From Marilutibacter penaei (GTDB lineage: Bacteria; Pseudomonadota; Gammaproteobacteria; Xanthomonadales; Xanthomonadaceae), in contig NZ_JACHTE010000007.1 of assembly GCF_014145395.1 (NCBI RefSeq), forward strand, positions 62,001 to 126,000: a stretch of 64,000 nucleotides of DNA. The letters run 5' to 3'. Below the pieces are notes generated by a model that did not search any database, was not told where the DNA came from, and saw only the letters and a list, made by a program, of their open reading frames with translations. Positions 29,569 through 37,806 of this stretch are shown here, piece after piece. A program made the translations under genes and the position numbers. Position 1 is the stretch's first letter; every line of letters begins with the position of its first letter.

Positions 29569-30630
29569 ATGTACGCGCTCGCCCGTCCGCTGCTGTTCCG
29601 CCTCGACCCCGAACGCGCCCACGGCCTGACCCTGCGCTCCCTCGACAGCCTGTACCGCGCCGGCATGACCGGCCTGGTCGCCCGCCCCAGCGCGCCGCTG
29701 CCGACGAAAGCCTTCGGCCTGACCTTCCCGAACCCCGTTGGCCTCGCCGCCGGCCTGGACAAGAACGGCGAACACATCGACGCCCTGTTCGAACTCGGCT
29801 TCGGCTTCGTCGAGATCGGCACGGTCACCCCACGCGCGCAGGAAGGCAATCCGAAGCCGCGCATGTTCCGCCTGCCGCGCCAGCGCGCGGTCATCAATCG
29901 CCTGGGCTTCAACAACCTCGGCGTCGACGCGCTGGTGCGCAACGTCGAGCAGGCCCGCAACCGCGACAAGGGCATCCTCGGCATCAACATCGGCAAGAAC
30001 AAGAGCACCCCGAACGAAATCGCCGATGGCGATTACATGTACGGCCTGTCGCGCGTCTATCCGCTGGCCGACTACGTCACCGTCAACATTTCCTCGCCCA
30101 ACACCGCCGGCCTGCGCGAACTGCAGGAAGAGCAGCAACTGCGACGGCTGGTCTCGATCCTGCGCGAAGAACAGGAGCGGCTCGGCGCCAAGCACGGCAA
30201 GCGCGTGCCGATGCTGGTCAAGATCGCCCCGGACCTGAGCGACGCCGACATCGACGCCTGCGCGCGGGTGCTGGCCGACCTCGAGGTCGACGGCGTGATC
30301 GCCACCAACACCACCATCTCGCGTACCGCCATCGAAGGCGCGCGCCATGCCACCGAGACCGGCGGCCTGTCCGGCAAGCCGTTGATGGGCCAGGCCACCA
30401 CCGTGCTGCGGATGATGCGCACCCGCCTGCCCGAGTCCATCCCGCTGGTCGGTGTCGGCGGCATCCTCAGCGGCGCGGACGCGGTGACCAAGACCGCCGC
30501 CGGCGCCAGCCTGGTGCAGCTCTACAGCGGCCTGGTCTACAAGGGCCCCGCCCTGGTCCACGACTGCATCGAGGCCATGCGCCGGCGCAAGGAAGCCCCC
30601 AGCAGCGGTCCGCTGAAGCCTGCACGCTGA
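29569..30630 (+). CDS. pyrD: Dihydroorotate dehydrogenase (quinone), class 2
   Basis: 353 residues. The hydrophobic N-terminal helical membrane-association segment of class 2 enzymes (about 1-40) is present. [10 protein letters not shown], the catalytic-Ser region [18 protein letters not shown], and the FMN phosphate-binding VGVGGILSG are all intact. It oxidises dihydroorotate with ubiquinone at the inner membrane for pyrimidine synthesis. GAGGAG lies about 12 nt before the ATG. Followed by murB 57 bp on. Confidence 0.97.
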   Translation: MYALARPLLFRLDPERAHGLTLRSLDSLYRAGMTGLVARPSAPLPTKAFGLTFPNPVGLAAGLDKNGEHIDALFELGFGFVEIGTVTPRAQEGNPKPRMFRLPRQRAVINRLGFNNLGVDALVRNVEQARNRDKGILGINIGKNKSTPNEIADGDYMYGLSRVYPLADYVTVNISSPNTAGLRELQEEQQLRRLVSILREEQERLGAKHGKRVPMLVKIAPDLSDADIDACARVLADLEVDGVIATNTTISRTAIEGARHATETGGLSGKPLMGQATTVLRMMRTRLPESIPLVGVGGILSGADAVTKTAAGASLVQLYSGLVYKGPALVHDCIEAMRRRKEAPSSGPLKPAR

Positions 30631-30687
30631 AACCCGCACGTTGAGCCCCGCGAGCCGCCCGACGCCCCCACCCCCGCCGTTTCGACG

Positions 30688-31752
30688 ATGAGCACCCCCG
30701 TCACCTTCCACCGCGATGCGCCGCTGCGCGCGCGCAACACCTTCGGCCTCGACGTGCGTGCGCCGCTGCTGGTGGAGGTGTCCGATGCCGATGCCCTGCC
30801 GGCGTTGCTCGCATCCCCCGAGTTCAAGAATGCCCCGCCGCTGGTGCTGGGCGGCGGCAGCAACCTGCTGTTCGTCGAGCCGCCGGACCGGCCGCTGCTG
30901 GCGCTGACCGGCCGCCGGGTACGCCGCGTGGGCGAACCGGGCGACCGCCTCCGCCTGCGCGCCGAGGCCGGCGTCGACTGGCACGGCTTCGTCCTGGACA
31001 CGCTGGCTCGCGGGCTGGGCGGGCTGGAGAACCTCGCGCTGATCCCCGGCACGGTCGGCGCCGCGCCCATCCAGAACATTGGCGCCTATGGCGTGGAAGT
31101 CCGCGAGGCGGTGCGGGCCGTCGAAGCCTACGAGCCCGCGGCCGATCGCTTCCATCGGCTTTCCAGCGAGGACTGCGCCTTTGCCTACCGCGACAGCGTG
31201 TTCAAGCAGCAGCCGGGACGTTTCATCGTCACCGCGGTCGAGTTCGAGCTCTCACGCAACGCGTCACCCCGGCTCGAGTACGCCGGCATCGCCGACGAAC
31301 TCGCCGCGCGCGGCGTGGGCCTTCCCACCGCGCGCGACGTCGCCGACGCCGTCATCGCCCTGCGCCAGCGCAAGCTGCCCAACCCCGCCGTCATCGGCAA
31401 CGCCGGCAGCTTCTTCAAGAACCCCATCGTGCCGGCTGGCCGGGCCGAGGCGCTGAAAGCCGACCACCCGGCCCTGCCCCTGTTCGCCAGTGGCGATGCC
31501 GACACCCGCAAGCTCTCGGCCGCCTGGCTGATCGACGCCTGCGGCTGGAAGGGCCATCGCATCGACCACGGCTCCGGCGACGCCGGCGTGTCCGCCGCGC
31601 ACGCGCTGGTGCTGGTCAACCATGGCGGCGCCACCGGTCGCGAGCTGTTCGACCTCGCCCGCCGCATCGCCGACAGCGTGCATGCACGTTTCGGCGTCGC
31701 GCTCGAACCCGAGCCGCGCATCATCGGCGCGACCTGGACGCCCCCGGCGTGA
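30688..31752 (+). CDS. murB: UDP-N-acetylenolpyruvoylglucosamine reductase
   Basis: 354 residues, type I MurB length. FAD-binding LVLGGGSNLLF, PGTVGAAPIQNIGAYG, catalytic Ser in GNAGSFFKNP, and a C-terminal substrate-binding domain. It reduces UDP-GlcNAc-enolpyruvate to UDP-MurNAc in peptidoglycan synthesis. Its last 4 nt overlap the transporter gene start (GTGA). Confidence 0.97.
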   Translation: MSTPVTFHRDAPLRARNTFGLDVRAPLLVEVSDADALPALLASPEFKNAPPLVLGGGSNLLFVEPPDRPLLALTGRRVRRVGEPGDRLRLRAEAGVDWHGFVLDTLARGLGGLENLALIPGTVGAAPIQNIGAYGVEVREAVRAVEAYEPAADRFHRLSSEDCAFAYRDSVFKQQPGRFIVTAVEFELSRNASPRLEYAGIADELAARGVGLPTARDVADAVIALRQRKLPNPAVIGNAGSFFKNPIVPAGRAEALKADHPALPLFASGDADTRKLSAAWLIDACGWKGHRIDHGSGDAGVSAAHALVLVNHGGATGRELFDLARRIADSVHARFGVALEPEPRIIGATWTPPA

Positions 31753-32648
31753 CCACCCACGCCCGCGCCGCCTGGCTGATGGTCGGCAGCACCGTGCTGT
31801 TCGCGTGCATGGTGATCATGATCCGGCTGGCCTCGGAGACCCTGCACACCTTCGAGGTCGCGTTCTTCCGCAACTTCTTCGGCATGCTCGCCACCGCGCC
31901 GCTGCTGATGCGCCACGGCGTCGGCATCCTCAAGACCGACCAGCTGCCGCGCTACGTGTTCCGCTGCGTCATCGGCGTCATCTCGATGTTCTGCGGCTTC
32001 TGGGCCATCGGCCACCTGCCGCTCGCGCAGGCCGTCACCCTGTCGTATTCGTCGCCGCTGTTCGTCACCATCTTCGCGGTGTTCATGCTCGGCGAACACG
32101 TCCGCGCACGCCGCTGGCTCGCCGTCGCCGTCGGCTTCCTCGGCGTGCTGGTCATCGTCCGTCCCGGCACCGACAGCTTCACCGCCGGCACCCTGATCGC
32201 CGTCGCCGCCGCCGTGCTCAGCGGCATCGTCGCCATCCAGATCAAGCAACTATCGAAGACCGAGCCCGCCGACCGCATCGTCATCTACACCACCCTGCTG
32301 TGGGTGCCGATGTCGCTCGTCCCCGCCCTGTTCGTCTGGGAGTGGCCCAGCGGCACCACGTGGATCTGGGCCATCTGCGCCGGCATCTTCGGCACCGGCG
32401 GCCACATGCTCTGGACCCGCGCCCTGAAGATCGGCGAGGTCTCCGCCCTCACCCCGATCAGCTTCCTCCAGCTCCCCATCGTCGCCCTGCTCGCCTGGGT
32501 GCTGTTCGACCAGGGCATCGACCGCTGGACCCTCGCCGGCGCCCTGATCATCCTCGCCGCGAACGCCTACATCGCCCATCGCGAGGCGGTGCTCGCGCGG
32601 CGTGCGGCCACGCAGGCGCCGGTGGAAGGGGCGAAGCCGGGGTTTTGA
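31749..32648 (+). CDS. DMT-superfamily (EamA) transporter
   Basis: 299 residues with ten predicted membrane helices in two EamA repeats (about 1-135 and 145-285), for example FFRNFFGMLATAPLL in the first and GHMLWTRALKIGEVSALTP in the second. A drug/metabolite exporter of unknown substrate. GTG 31749 overlaps the murB stop, so it is translationally coupled; the murB-EamA pairing may just be transcriptional convenience. Confidence 0.88.
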   Translation: MTTHARAAWLMVGSTVLFACMVIMIRLASETLHTFEVAFFRNFFGMLATAPLLMRHGVGILKTDQLPRYVFRCVIGVISMFCGFWAIGHLPLAQAVTLSYSSPLFVTIFAVFMLGEHVRARRWLAVAVGFLGVLVIVRPGTDSFTAGTLIAVAAAVLSGIVAIQIKQLSKTEPADRIVIYTTLLWVPMSLVPALFVWEWPSGTTWIWAICAGIFGTGGHMLWTRALKIGEVSALTPISFLQLPIVALLAWVLFDQGIDRWTLAGALIILAANAYIAHREAVLARRAATQAPVEGAKPGF

Positions 32649-32681
32649 GGGGCTTGGAAGCGATCCACCCGGCGCCGATGT

Positions 32682-33023
32682 TCAGTCTTCGGCTTGGGGC
32701 AGGCCCTTCAGAAGGGTAGGCAATGCAGACTGCACCGTGTCCCAGACGACATCCAGGTTGATCTCGAAATAGCCGTGGGCAATACGGTTGCGCATGCCGC
32801 GCATGCTCCGCCACGGCACCTCCGGATGCGCGTCGGCAAACTCAGGGAACGCATCCATGATCTTGGTGGCTGCCTCGCCCACGATGACGAGATTCATGAT
32901 GACCGCTTGCTGCGTGCGACGGTCCACGAGGAACTCGGCGTGGTCCATCCCCTCGACAAAGTCGCAGGCTTCAAGTGACGCACGGCGGATATGTTCCAGG
33001 TAGTCCGCCAGGCGCTGACTCAT
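32682..33023 (-). CDS. hepT: HepT-like ribonuclease toxin (DUF86)
   Basis: 113-residue four-helix HEPN/DUF86 protein. The HEPN ribonuclease motif Rx4HxY is intact as R78-NRIA-H83-G-Y85. HepT toxins cleave RNA and are neutralised by their MntA partner, which adenylylates the Tyr of this motif (established for MntA-HepT pairs). Start ATG 33023 overlaps the mntA stop as ATGA, giving coupled translation with the antitoxin first. Confidence 0.9.
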   Translation of the reverse strand: MSQRLADYLEHIRRASLEACDFVEGMDHAEFLVDRRTQQAVIMNLVIVGEAATKIMDAFPEFADAHPEVPWRSMRGMRNRIAHGYFEINLDVVWDTVQSALPTLLKGLPQAED

Positions 33024-33310
33024 ACCGGTCGAGCCTCGGCGAGCACCTGAGCCCGGAACTTCGTCGGCAGGTCGGTCGGTGTCAGCACGTCGACCCGCAC
33101 GCCCAGCAAGCGTTCCAGTTCATCCTGGAGGCCTCCCAGATCGAACAGCGTGGCCCCGGGCAATGCATCAACCAGAAGGTCAAGATCACTGCCATCCCGG
33201 TCCGTCCCCTTCAGCACCGAACCGAACACCCTCGGGTTGGCGGCACGATGGCGTCCCGCGGCCTCGCGGACCGCGCTGCGATGGGGATCCAGTGCGATGG
33301 ATGGACGCAT
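33020..33310 (-). CDS. mntA: MntA-type nucleotidyltransferase antitoxin
   Basis: 96-residue minimal nucleotidyltransferase. GSx10DxD is complete: G30-S31 ... D42-L-D44 (VFGSVLKGTDRDGSDLDLLV). It should adenylylate and silence the downstream HepT. ATG 33310 has AGGAG seven nt upstream. The pair opens a short accessory block that is divergent from the MazG/helicase operon, sharing the 163-bp region 33311-33473. Confidence 0.9.
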   Translation of the reverse strand: MRPSIALDPHRSAVREAAGRHRAANPRVFGSVLKGTDRDGSDLDLLVDALPGATLFDLGGLQDELERLLGVRVDVLTPTDLPTKFRAQVLAEARPV

Positions 33311-33436
33311 GGGACAGCTCCTGGGGGCCTCGGCGCATGGTACACACAGGGCGGTTGCGCGGACAGGCTGGGCGCTGCGCCGACGCCAAGGCACAGCGCC
33401 CCATCCCCTGCAGACCTCCGGGCGGTCATGCTTCAA

Positions 33437-33448
33437 GTACGATCGTAC
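33437..33448. promoter_or_regulatory. 12-bp perfect palindrome upstream of the MazG-like gene
   Basis: GTACGATCGTAC, 25 bp before the ATG at 33474 and 126 bp from the mntA start. Position suits an operator in the shared intergenic region. Which protein would bind is unknown. Confidence 0.4.
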
Positions 33449-33473
33449 GCATCCAACGCAGCGGGAGAGATGC

Positions 33474-33824
33474 ATGACTGAAGCTATCCAGACCCTGCAA
33501 GACGCACTGAGCAAATTCGCGAAAGAACGGGACTGGGAGCAGTTCCACACACCGAAGAACCTGGCCATGGCGCTGTCGGTCGAGGCCGCCGAGCTGCTTG
33601 AGCATTTCCAGTGGCTTACCGCCGAGCAGAGCAAGGTGCTCCCGGTCGACACGCGTGACGAAGTATCGGCAGAGGTCGCCGACGTGTTCCTCTATCTCCT
33701 CCAGCTTTGCGCAAAGCTGGAGATCGACCCGGTCGACGCGGCTTGGAAGAAGATTGAAACCAATGCTGGAAAATATCCGGTCGAGCGGGCACGGGGCACG
33801 AGCAAGAAGTACTCTGACCTTTGA
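33474..33824 (+). CDS. MazG-like nucleotide pyrophosphohydrolase
   Basis: 116-residue all-alpha NTP pyrophosphohydrolase of the RS21-C6/dCTPase-like MazG group. The metal-binding pattern is present: E37-AA-E40 and E67-VA-D70. A hydrolase of nucleoside triphosphates, perhaps modified or deoxy forms. GGGAGAGATGC precedes the ATG. 21 bp separate it from the nuclease-helicase gene, with no terminator between, so they form an operon. In this setting a nucleotide-depleting defence role is plausible but not shown. Confidence 0.87.
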   Translation: MTEAIQTLQDALSKFAKERDWEQFHTPKNLAMALSVEAAELLEHFQWLTAEQSKVLPVDTRDEVSAEVADVFLYLLQLCAKLEIDPVDAAWKKIETNAGKYPVERARGTSKKYSDL

Positions 33825-33845
33825 CCAGCCAACCGGGGCTCTGGC

Positions 33846-35750
33846 TTGATCGTCTATCAAGGCACGAAGGCGTCGTTCATCGATGACCACGACAACTCGA
33901 GTATCGAGGACGTCATCGCGTCGCGCTATCTGCAACGGACGGGACGCTATGCGCCCACGCCCGAGATGCGCTCATGGAAGGCTTCACTTGCCGAGATGGC
34001 CAAGGTCCTGAGGGACACGGGGATTCCTGATGATATTGGTGTCGGCGTTGAGTTCGGGATCCCGCAGACCAGCAAGCGGATCGACTTCATCCTTTCTGGC
34101 CGATCCGAGGATGGCAGGCCCAAGCTGATCATCGTCGAACTGAAGCAATGGTCCGAGGCGCGGTTGACCAATAAGGACGGCATCATCATCGCCCGGCGAG
34201 GCGGCCCTGGCCGTGAGACGGAAGGCCCCCATCCCAGCTATCAGGCATGGTCCTACGCAGCTCTGCTGGAGGGCTTCAATGAAGCCGTCTACGAGGCAGG
34301 GGTCGAACTGAGTCCTTGTGCCTTCCTGCACAACTACGTCAGCGACAGCGTCATCGACAACGCCTTCTACGCGCCCTACATCGAAAAGGCGCCCCTCTTC
34401 CTGCGAGGCTCCGACGAGCTTCGGAAACTGCGTGACTTCATCAAGCAGCACGTCCGGAAGGGGGACAATGGCAACCTCATCTTCAGCATCGAGAACGGCC
34501 GGATCAGACCCTCGAAGATGCTGGCCGACAGTCTCGCTGGGATGCTCAAGGGCAACCAGGAATTCGTCCTGGTGGATGACCAGAAGACGGTGTTCGAGAC
34601 CGCCGTTGCAGCCGCTGCCAAGGCCTCCGACCAGAAGAAGCAATGCGTGATCGTTCGCGGCGGCCCCGGCACCGGCAAGTCCGTGGTCGCCGTGAACCTG
34701 CTGGTGAAGCTCTCCCGCAACGGCCTGGTCAGCAAGTACGTCTCGAAGAATGCGGCGCCCAGGACGGTCTATGCCGCGAAACTGGCGGGCACCATGAGGA
34801 GGACGGTGATCTCGAACCTCTTCTCAAGCTCCGGCGGATTCCACTCCACCGACCCCAACGCCTTCGATGCCCTCGTCGTCGACGAAGCTCATCGGCTGAA
34901 TGCAAAGTCAGGCTTCTACGGAAACTTCGGCGATAACCAGATCAGGGAGATCATCGAGAGCAGCAAGTGCGCGATCTTCTTCGTCGATGACGACCAGGTC
35001 GTGACCCTCTCCGACATTGGACGCGAGGAGGAGATCACGAGGCTGGCACGCGAGCGCGGCGCCGAAGTTGCCTCCCTGGAGCTTGCCTCCCAGTTCCGCT
35101 GCAATGGATCCGACGGCTACCTGGCGTGGCTGGACCATGTACTGGGCGTCCGGGAGACCGCCAATACATGCCTGGATGTCGATGAATTCGACTTCCGTGT
35201 CTTCGACTCGCCGGTCGAGCTGCACGATCTCGTCAGGCAACGCAACGCGCTCAACAATAAGTCGCGCGTCGTAGCCGGCTACTGCTGGGACTGGATCAGC
35301 AAGCGGAACCCGGATGCATTCGACATCACCTTCCCGGCGTTCGGTTACGCCAAGCAATGGAACCTGAGCCAGGATGGCAGCCTCTGGATCATGGCGACCA
35401 CGTCCATCGAGGAGATCGGCTGCATCCATACCTGCCAGGGTCTCGAACTCGACCATGTGGGCGTGATCATCGGGCCCGACCTGGTCGCCCGTGACGGACG
35501 GCTGATCACCAATCCGTCGGCGCGATCCCGGATGGACCGTTCCATCCGGGGATGGAAGAAGATGATGAAGTCCGACCCCAAGGGCACGCAGTCCCGCGTG
35601 GACCGCATCATCCGCAACACATATCGCACCCTCATGACCCGCGGCATGAAGGGCTGTTACATCTACTCGCCTGATGCTGAGACCCGGGACTATTTCCGAG
35701 ATCGGTTGGCCAGGCCTGCGCCCGTCGCTTCAGCGCCAAGCCAGAATTGA
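33846..35750 (+). CDS. DUF2075 nuclease-helicase (PD-(D/E)xK domain + SF1-like ATPase)
   Basis: 634 residues from TTG 33846; the MIVYQGTKASFIDD start matches how I recall these proteins beginning. The N-terminal part has a PD-(D/E)xK-like core: D80 in KRIDFIL, then E98-L-K100, and a later Gln in HPSYQAW. The C-terminal DUF2075 helicase/ATPase has Walker A GGPGTGKS (272-279), Walker B VVDEAH (344-349), a QFRC motif and TCQGLELDHVGVIIGPDL. Likely a nucleic-acid-degrading or remodelling enzyme. Base composition is less GC-rich than neighbours. It is co-directional with the MazG-like gene. Confidence 0.87.
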   Translation: MIVYQGTKASFIDDHDNSSIEDVIASRYLQRTGRYAPTPEMRSWKASLAEMAKVLRDTGIPDDIGVGVEFGIPQTSKRIDFILSGRSEDGRPKLIIVELKQWSEARLTNKDGIIIARRGGPGRETEGPHPSYQAWSYAALLEGFNEAVYEAGVELSPCAFLHNYVSDSVIDNAFYAPYIEKAPLFLRGSDELRKLRDFIKQHVRKGDNGNLIFSIENGRIRPSKMLADSLAGMLKGNQEFVLVDDQKTVFETAVAAAAKASDQKKQCVIVRGGPGTGKSVVAVNLLVKLSRNGLVSKYVSKNAAPRTVYAAKLAGTMRRTVISNLFSSSGGFHSTDPNAFDALVVDEAHRLNAKSGFYGNFGDNQIREIIESSKCAIFFVDDDQVVTLSDIGREEEITRLARERGAEVASLELASQFRCNGSDGYLAWLDHVLGVRETANTCLDVDEFDFRVFDSPVELHDLVRQRNALNNKSRVVAGYCWDWISKRNPDAFDITFPAFGYAKQWNLSQDGSLWIMATTSIEEIGCIHTCQGLELDHVGVIIGPDLVARDGRLITNPSARSRMDRSIRGWKKMMKSDPKGTQSRVDRIIRNTYRTLMTRGMKGCYIYSPDAETRDYFRDRLARPAPVASAPSQN

Positions 35751-35753
35751 AAA

Positions 35754-35775
35754 AGGGGCCCCTCAAGAGGCCCCT
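35754..35775. terminator. Bidirectional terminator between convergent genes
   Basis: Seven-base stem AGGGGCC/GGCCCCT, followed by CCCTTTC on the plus strand and preceded by an A-run that gives a T-run on the minus strand. Starts 3 nt after the helicase stop. Confidence 0.75.
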
Positions 35776-35800
35776 CCCTTTCAACCGCTTGCCATCCGCC

Positions 35801-36292
35801 TCAGCCCGGCTGGGGCCCCGGCAGTGGCGTCGGGTCGTCGCTGCGCCGGCCGCCACCATCGAACCGACGACCCAAGCTGCGCTTCAGGCCGTGCAGGCCT
35901 TCGGCCTTGCCGTTGATCTTGAGGAAGGCATAGGCCTCGAGCGAGGCGGCCATGACGTCGCTGCCCAGCGCGATCTCGGTGTCGCGCACCTGCTCGGTCA
36001 GCCGGTTCAGGCGCACCAGGCGGACGTTGTAGGCGTCGTGCGCGACCAGGTCCCGGCGCATTTCCTCGACGTCGAAGTCGCGCGGCATCAGCCCGGCGTT
36101 CTGCGCGGCGGCTTCGACCGCGGTGCGGCAGAAGGCCTCCGAGGCCTCGCCCATCTTGGGCAGGCGGCGGCGCTGGTCGTTGCTCAGCGGCACCAGCAGC
36201 GGACCGAGCGCATCCTCCAGCGCCTGCAGGGCGGTGTCGACCTGGGCCCAGGTGGCATCGTCGGGGTGGGCATTGGCAATGTTCTGACTCAT
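35801..36292 (-). CDS. Hypothetical helical protein
   Basis: 163 residues, mostly alpha-helical, no signal peptide or membrane segment. Distinctive segments are LVPLSNDQRRRLPKMGEASE and ALGSDVMAASLEAYAFLKING. The C-terminal 25 residues are Gly/Pro/Arg-rich and probably disordered. It resembles a widespread uncharacterised family I have seen in proteobacteria, but I cannot name it. It is convergent with the nuclease-helicase and not obviously part of that unit. Confidence 0.75.
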   Translation of the reverse strand: MSQNIANAHPDDATWAQVDTALQALEDALGPLLVPLSNDQRRRLPKMGEASEAFCRTAVEAAAQNAGLMPRDFDVEEMRRDLVAHDAYNVRLVRLNRLTEQVRDTEIALGSDVMAASLEAYAFLKINGKAEGLHGLKRSLGRRFDGGGRRSDDPTPLPGPQPG

Positions 36293-36454
36293 CGTTCCGT
36301 GTCTCCTTGGTCATGGATTCCTGAAGCCGGCCGCGCTTGGCCGGCCCGGGCATCCTAGCGGCCCGTTGCCGCCCGCCGCGCCTGTAGGGTCGCCCTCCTG
36401 TCGAAACTCACAGGGCTGGTCCGTCGTCGAGGACATCCCCATGGGAGTCACGCC

Positions 36455-36667
36455 ATGAGCACGGCAGAGAAGGTGAAAGGCCCGGCCTCGTACTTTCCGT
36501 CCATCGAAAAGACCTACGGCCAGCCGGTGGCGCACTGGTTCGCGCTGCTGGACACGCAGCCCGGGCTGAAGCACGGCGAACAGGTCGCGTTCCTGAAGAC
36601 CGGGCACGGGCTGGGCCACGGTCACGCCAACGCCCTGGTCGCGTATTACCGCCAGAACGCCGGCTGA
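36455..36667 (+). CDS. DUF4287 small protein
   Basis: 70 residues. EKTYGQPVAHWFALLDTQPG followed by KHGEQVAFLKTGHGLGHGHANALVAYYR matches the DUF4287 pattern (helix, then HGLGHGHANALVA). GGGAGTC lies upstream of the ATG. Function unknown; members are often stand-alone cytoplasmic proteins in stress or accessory regions. Confidence 0.82.
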   Translation: MSTAEKVKGPASYFPSIEKTYGQPVAHWFALLDTQPGLKHGEQVAFLKTGHGLGHGHANALVAYYRQNAG

Positions 36668-36750
36668 GGGCGGGCGGCGCGGACTGGCGGCGCCCAGGGC
36701 GACGGCGACGCCCTGTCCTGGGGCGCTGTCGGCGTCCGGATTGGCATTCA

Positions 36751-36921
36751 CGGAGCCCCAGGGCTCCGGCAGTGGTGATGTTTTGTCCACGCACGAGGGT
36801 CTGGACGCCGTCGACGATGAACATTTGTCCATTGACGACGCCCGGGACCGCGTCGTCGGAGACCTGGGGCTCCGTGCGTGGTGATGTTTTGTCCATTAAT
36901 GGTGAAACTTTGTCCAACGAC
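36751..36921. repeat. Two diverged tandem repeats in the gene-free stretch 36668-37066
   Basis: An 18-bp exact repeat (GTGGTGATGTTTTGTCCA) lies at 36772-36789 and 36878-36895, 106 bp apart, each preceded by a related CGGAG...GGGCTCCG segment. Further TTTGTCCA copies lie at about 36823 and 36910, and an inverted TGGACAAA at 36963. The minus strand of both units encodes a similar NGQNITT-like peptide in different frames, so this may be a decayed coding repeat. Nothing else recognisable is present here. Confidence 0.7.
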
Positions 36922-37066
36922 GCCGTCCAGGGCATCGACGACGCACCCCAGAGGTGCACGAATGGACAAACAGACGCCATCGCCGCCCTGCGGGGGCGCG
37001 ACGGCGATGCCACGGGGTGGCCCAACCCTGTCGGGACCGGCAGTTGAGGGGCACCGGGCGGAGTGA

Positions 37067-37082
37067 TATAACGTACGTTATA
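37067..37082. promoter_or_regulatory. 16-bp perfect palindrome, probable operator of the AbrB-Doc operon
   Basis: TATAACGTACGTTATA, 16 bp upstream of the AbrB ATG and overlapping where a -10 box could lie. AbrB/MazE-fold antitoxins normally autorepress by binding such palindromes, so this is the likely target; binding itself is inferred. Confidence 0.7.
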
Positions 37083-37098
37083 ACACGGAGGGCCTGCA

Positions 37099-37320
37099 AT
37101 GAAGCTCAAGATCACCACCATCGGCAATTCCGCCGGCGTCATCCTGCCCAAGGAGCTGTTGGCCCGGCTGCGGCTGGAAAAAGGCGACGCGCTCTACGCG
37201 CTGGAGACCCCGGACGGGATCCGGTTGACCACGTATGACCCGGAGCTGGCGGCACAGATGGAGGTGGCCGAAGAGGTCATGCGCCATCGCCGCACCCTGC
37301 TCCACAAGCTCGCGCAGTAA
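37099..37320 (+). CDS. AbrB/SpoVT-MazE-family antitoxin
   Basis: 73 residues. The swapped-hairpin DNA-binding domain is clear: KITTIGNSAGVILPKELL followed by LEKGDALY. The C-terminal helical tail (about 45-73) would wrap the toxin. CGGAGGGCC gives a good ribosome site. The Doc toxin gene follows 15 bp later. AbrB-fold antitoxins paired with Doc are a known alternative to Phd. Confidence 0.9.
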   Translation: MKLKITTIGNSAGVILPKELLARLRLEKGDALYALETPDGIRLTTYDPELAAQMEVAEEVMRHRRTLLHKLAQ

Positions 37321-37335
37321 CGGGAGGGATCAGGG

Positions 37336-37764
37336 ATGATCATCTGGATCCGCAAACCCCTCATCCTCGCCATCCACGAGCGCCAGCTGGCCGAACACGG
37401 CGGCGGCAGCGGCGTGCGCGACGAGGGCCTGCTCGAATCTGCACTCGCGCGGCCGCTGCAGGCGCAGGCCTATGGCGATCCGCCCCCGGACGTGGCGGAC
37501 CTGGCCGCCGCCCTCGCCCATGGGGTGGCCCGCAACCATCCGTTCGTGGACGGCAACAAGCGCACGGCGGCGGTGGCCTGCGAAACCTTCCTGCTGCTCA
37601 ACGGCGCGCGTCTCGACGCGAGCGACCTTGAGCTGTACCCGATGTACATCGCCCTCGCCGACGGCAGCCTCGACGAGGCCGGCTTCGCCGCTTGGCTGCG
37701 CGACCGGATCAAGGTCAGTGCCGCGCGGGTGCAGGAGGCGGCGGCGGAATACGGCGAGCGCTGA
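37336..37764 (+). CDS. doc: Doc (death-on-curing) Fic-family toxin
   Basis: 142 residues. The Doc-type Fic motif is H68-PFVDGNKR76; as in Doc it lacks the second Arg of canonical AMPylating Fic proteins. Doc toxins phosphorylate EF-Tu to stop translation (established for P1 Doc). GGGAGG precedes the ATG. Second gene of the operon under the palindrome at 37067. Immediately downstream begins the A/B palindromic repeat module. Confidence 0.92.
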   Translation: MIIWIRKPLILAIHERQLAEHGGGSGVRDEGLLESALARPLQAQAYGDPPPDVADLAAALAHGVARNHPFVDGNKRTAAVACETFLLLNGARLDASDLELYPMYIALADGSLDEAGFAAWLRDRIKVSAARVQEAAAEYGER

Positions 37765-37806
37765 CTCACGGCGCGTCGTCGACTAGACGTTGGGACGTCG
37801 TCGGAA

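Noticed and set aside
36751-36921. CRISPR array
   Set aside because: Only two copies of an 18-bp repeat, 106 bp apart, with diverged flanks; no array spacing and no cas genes in the window.
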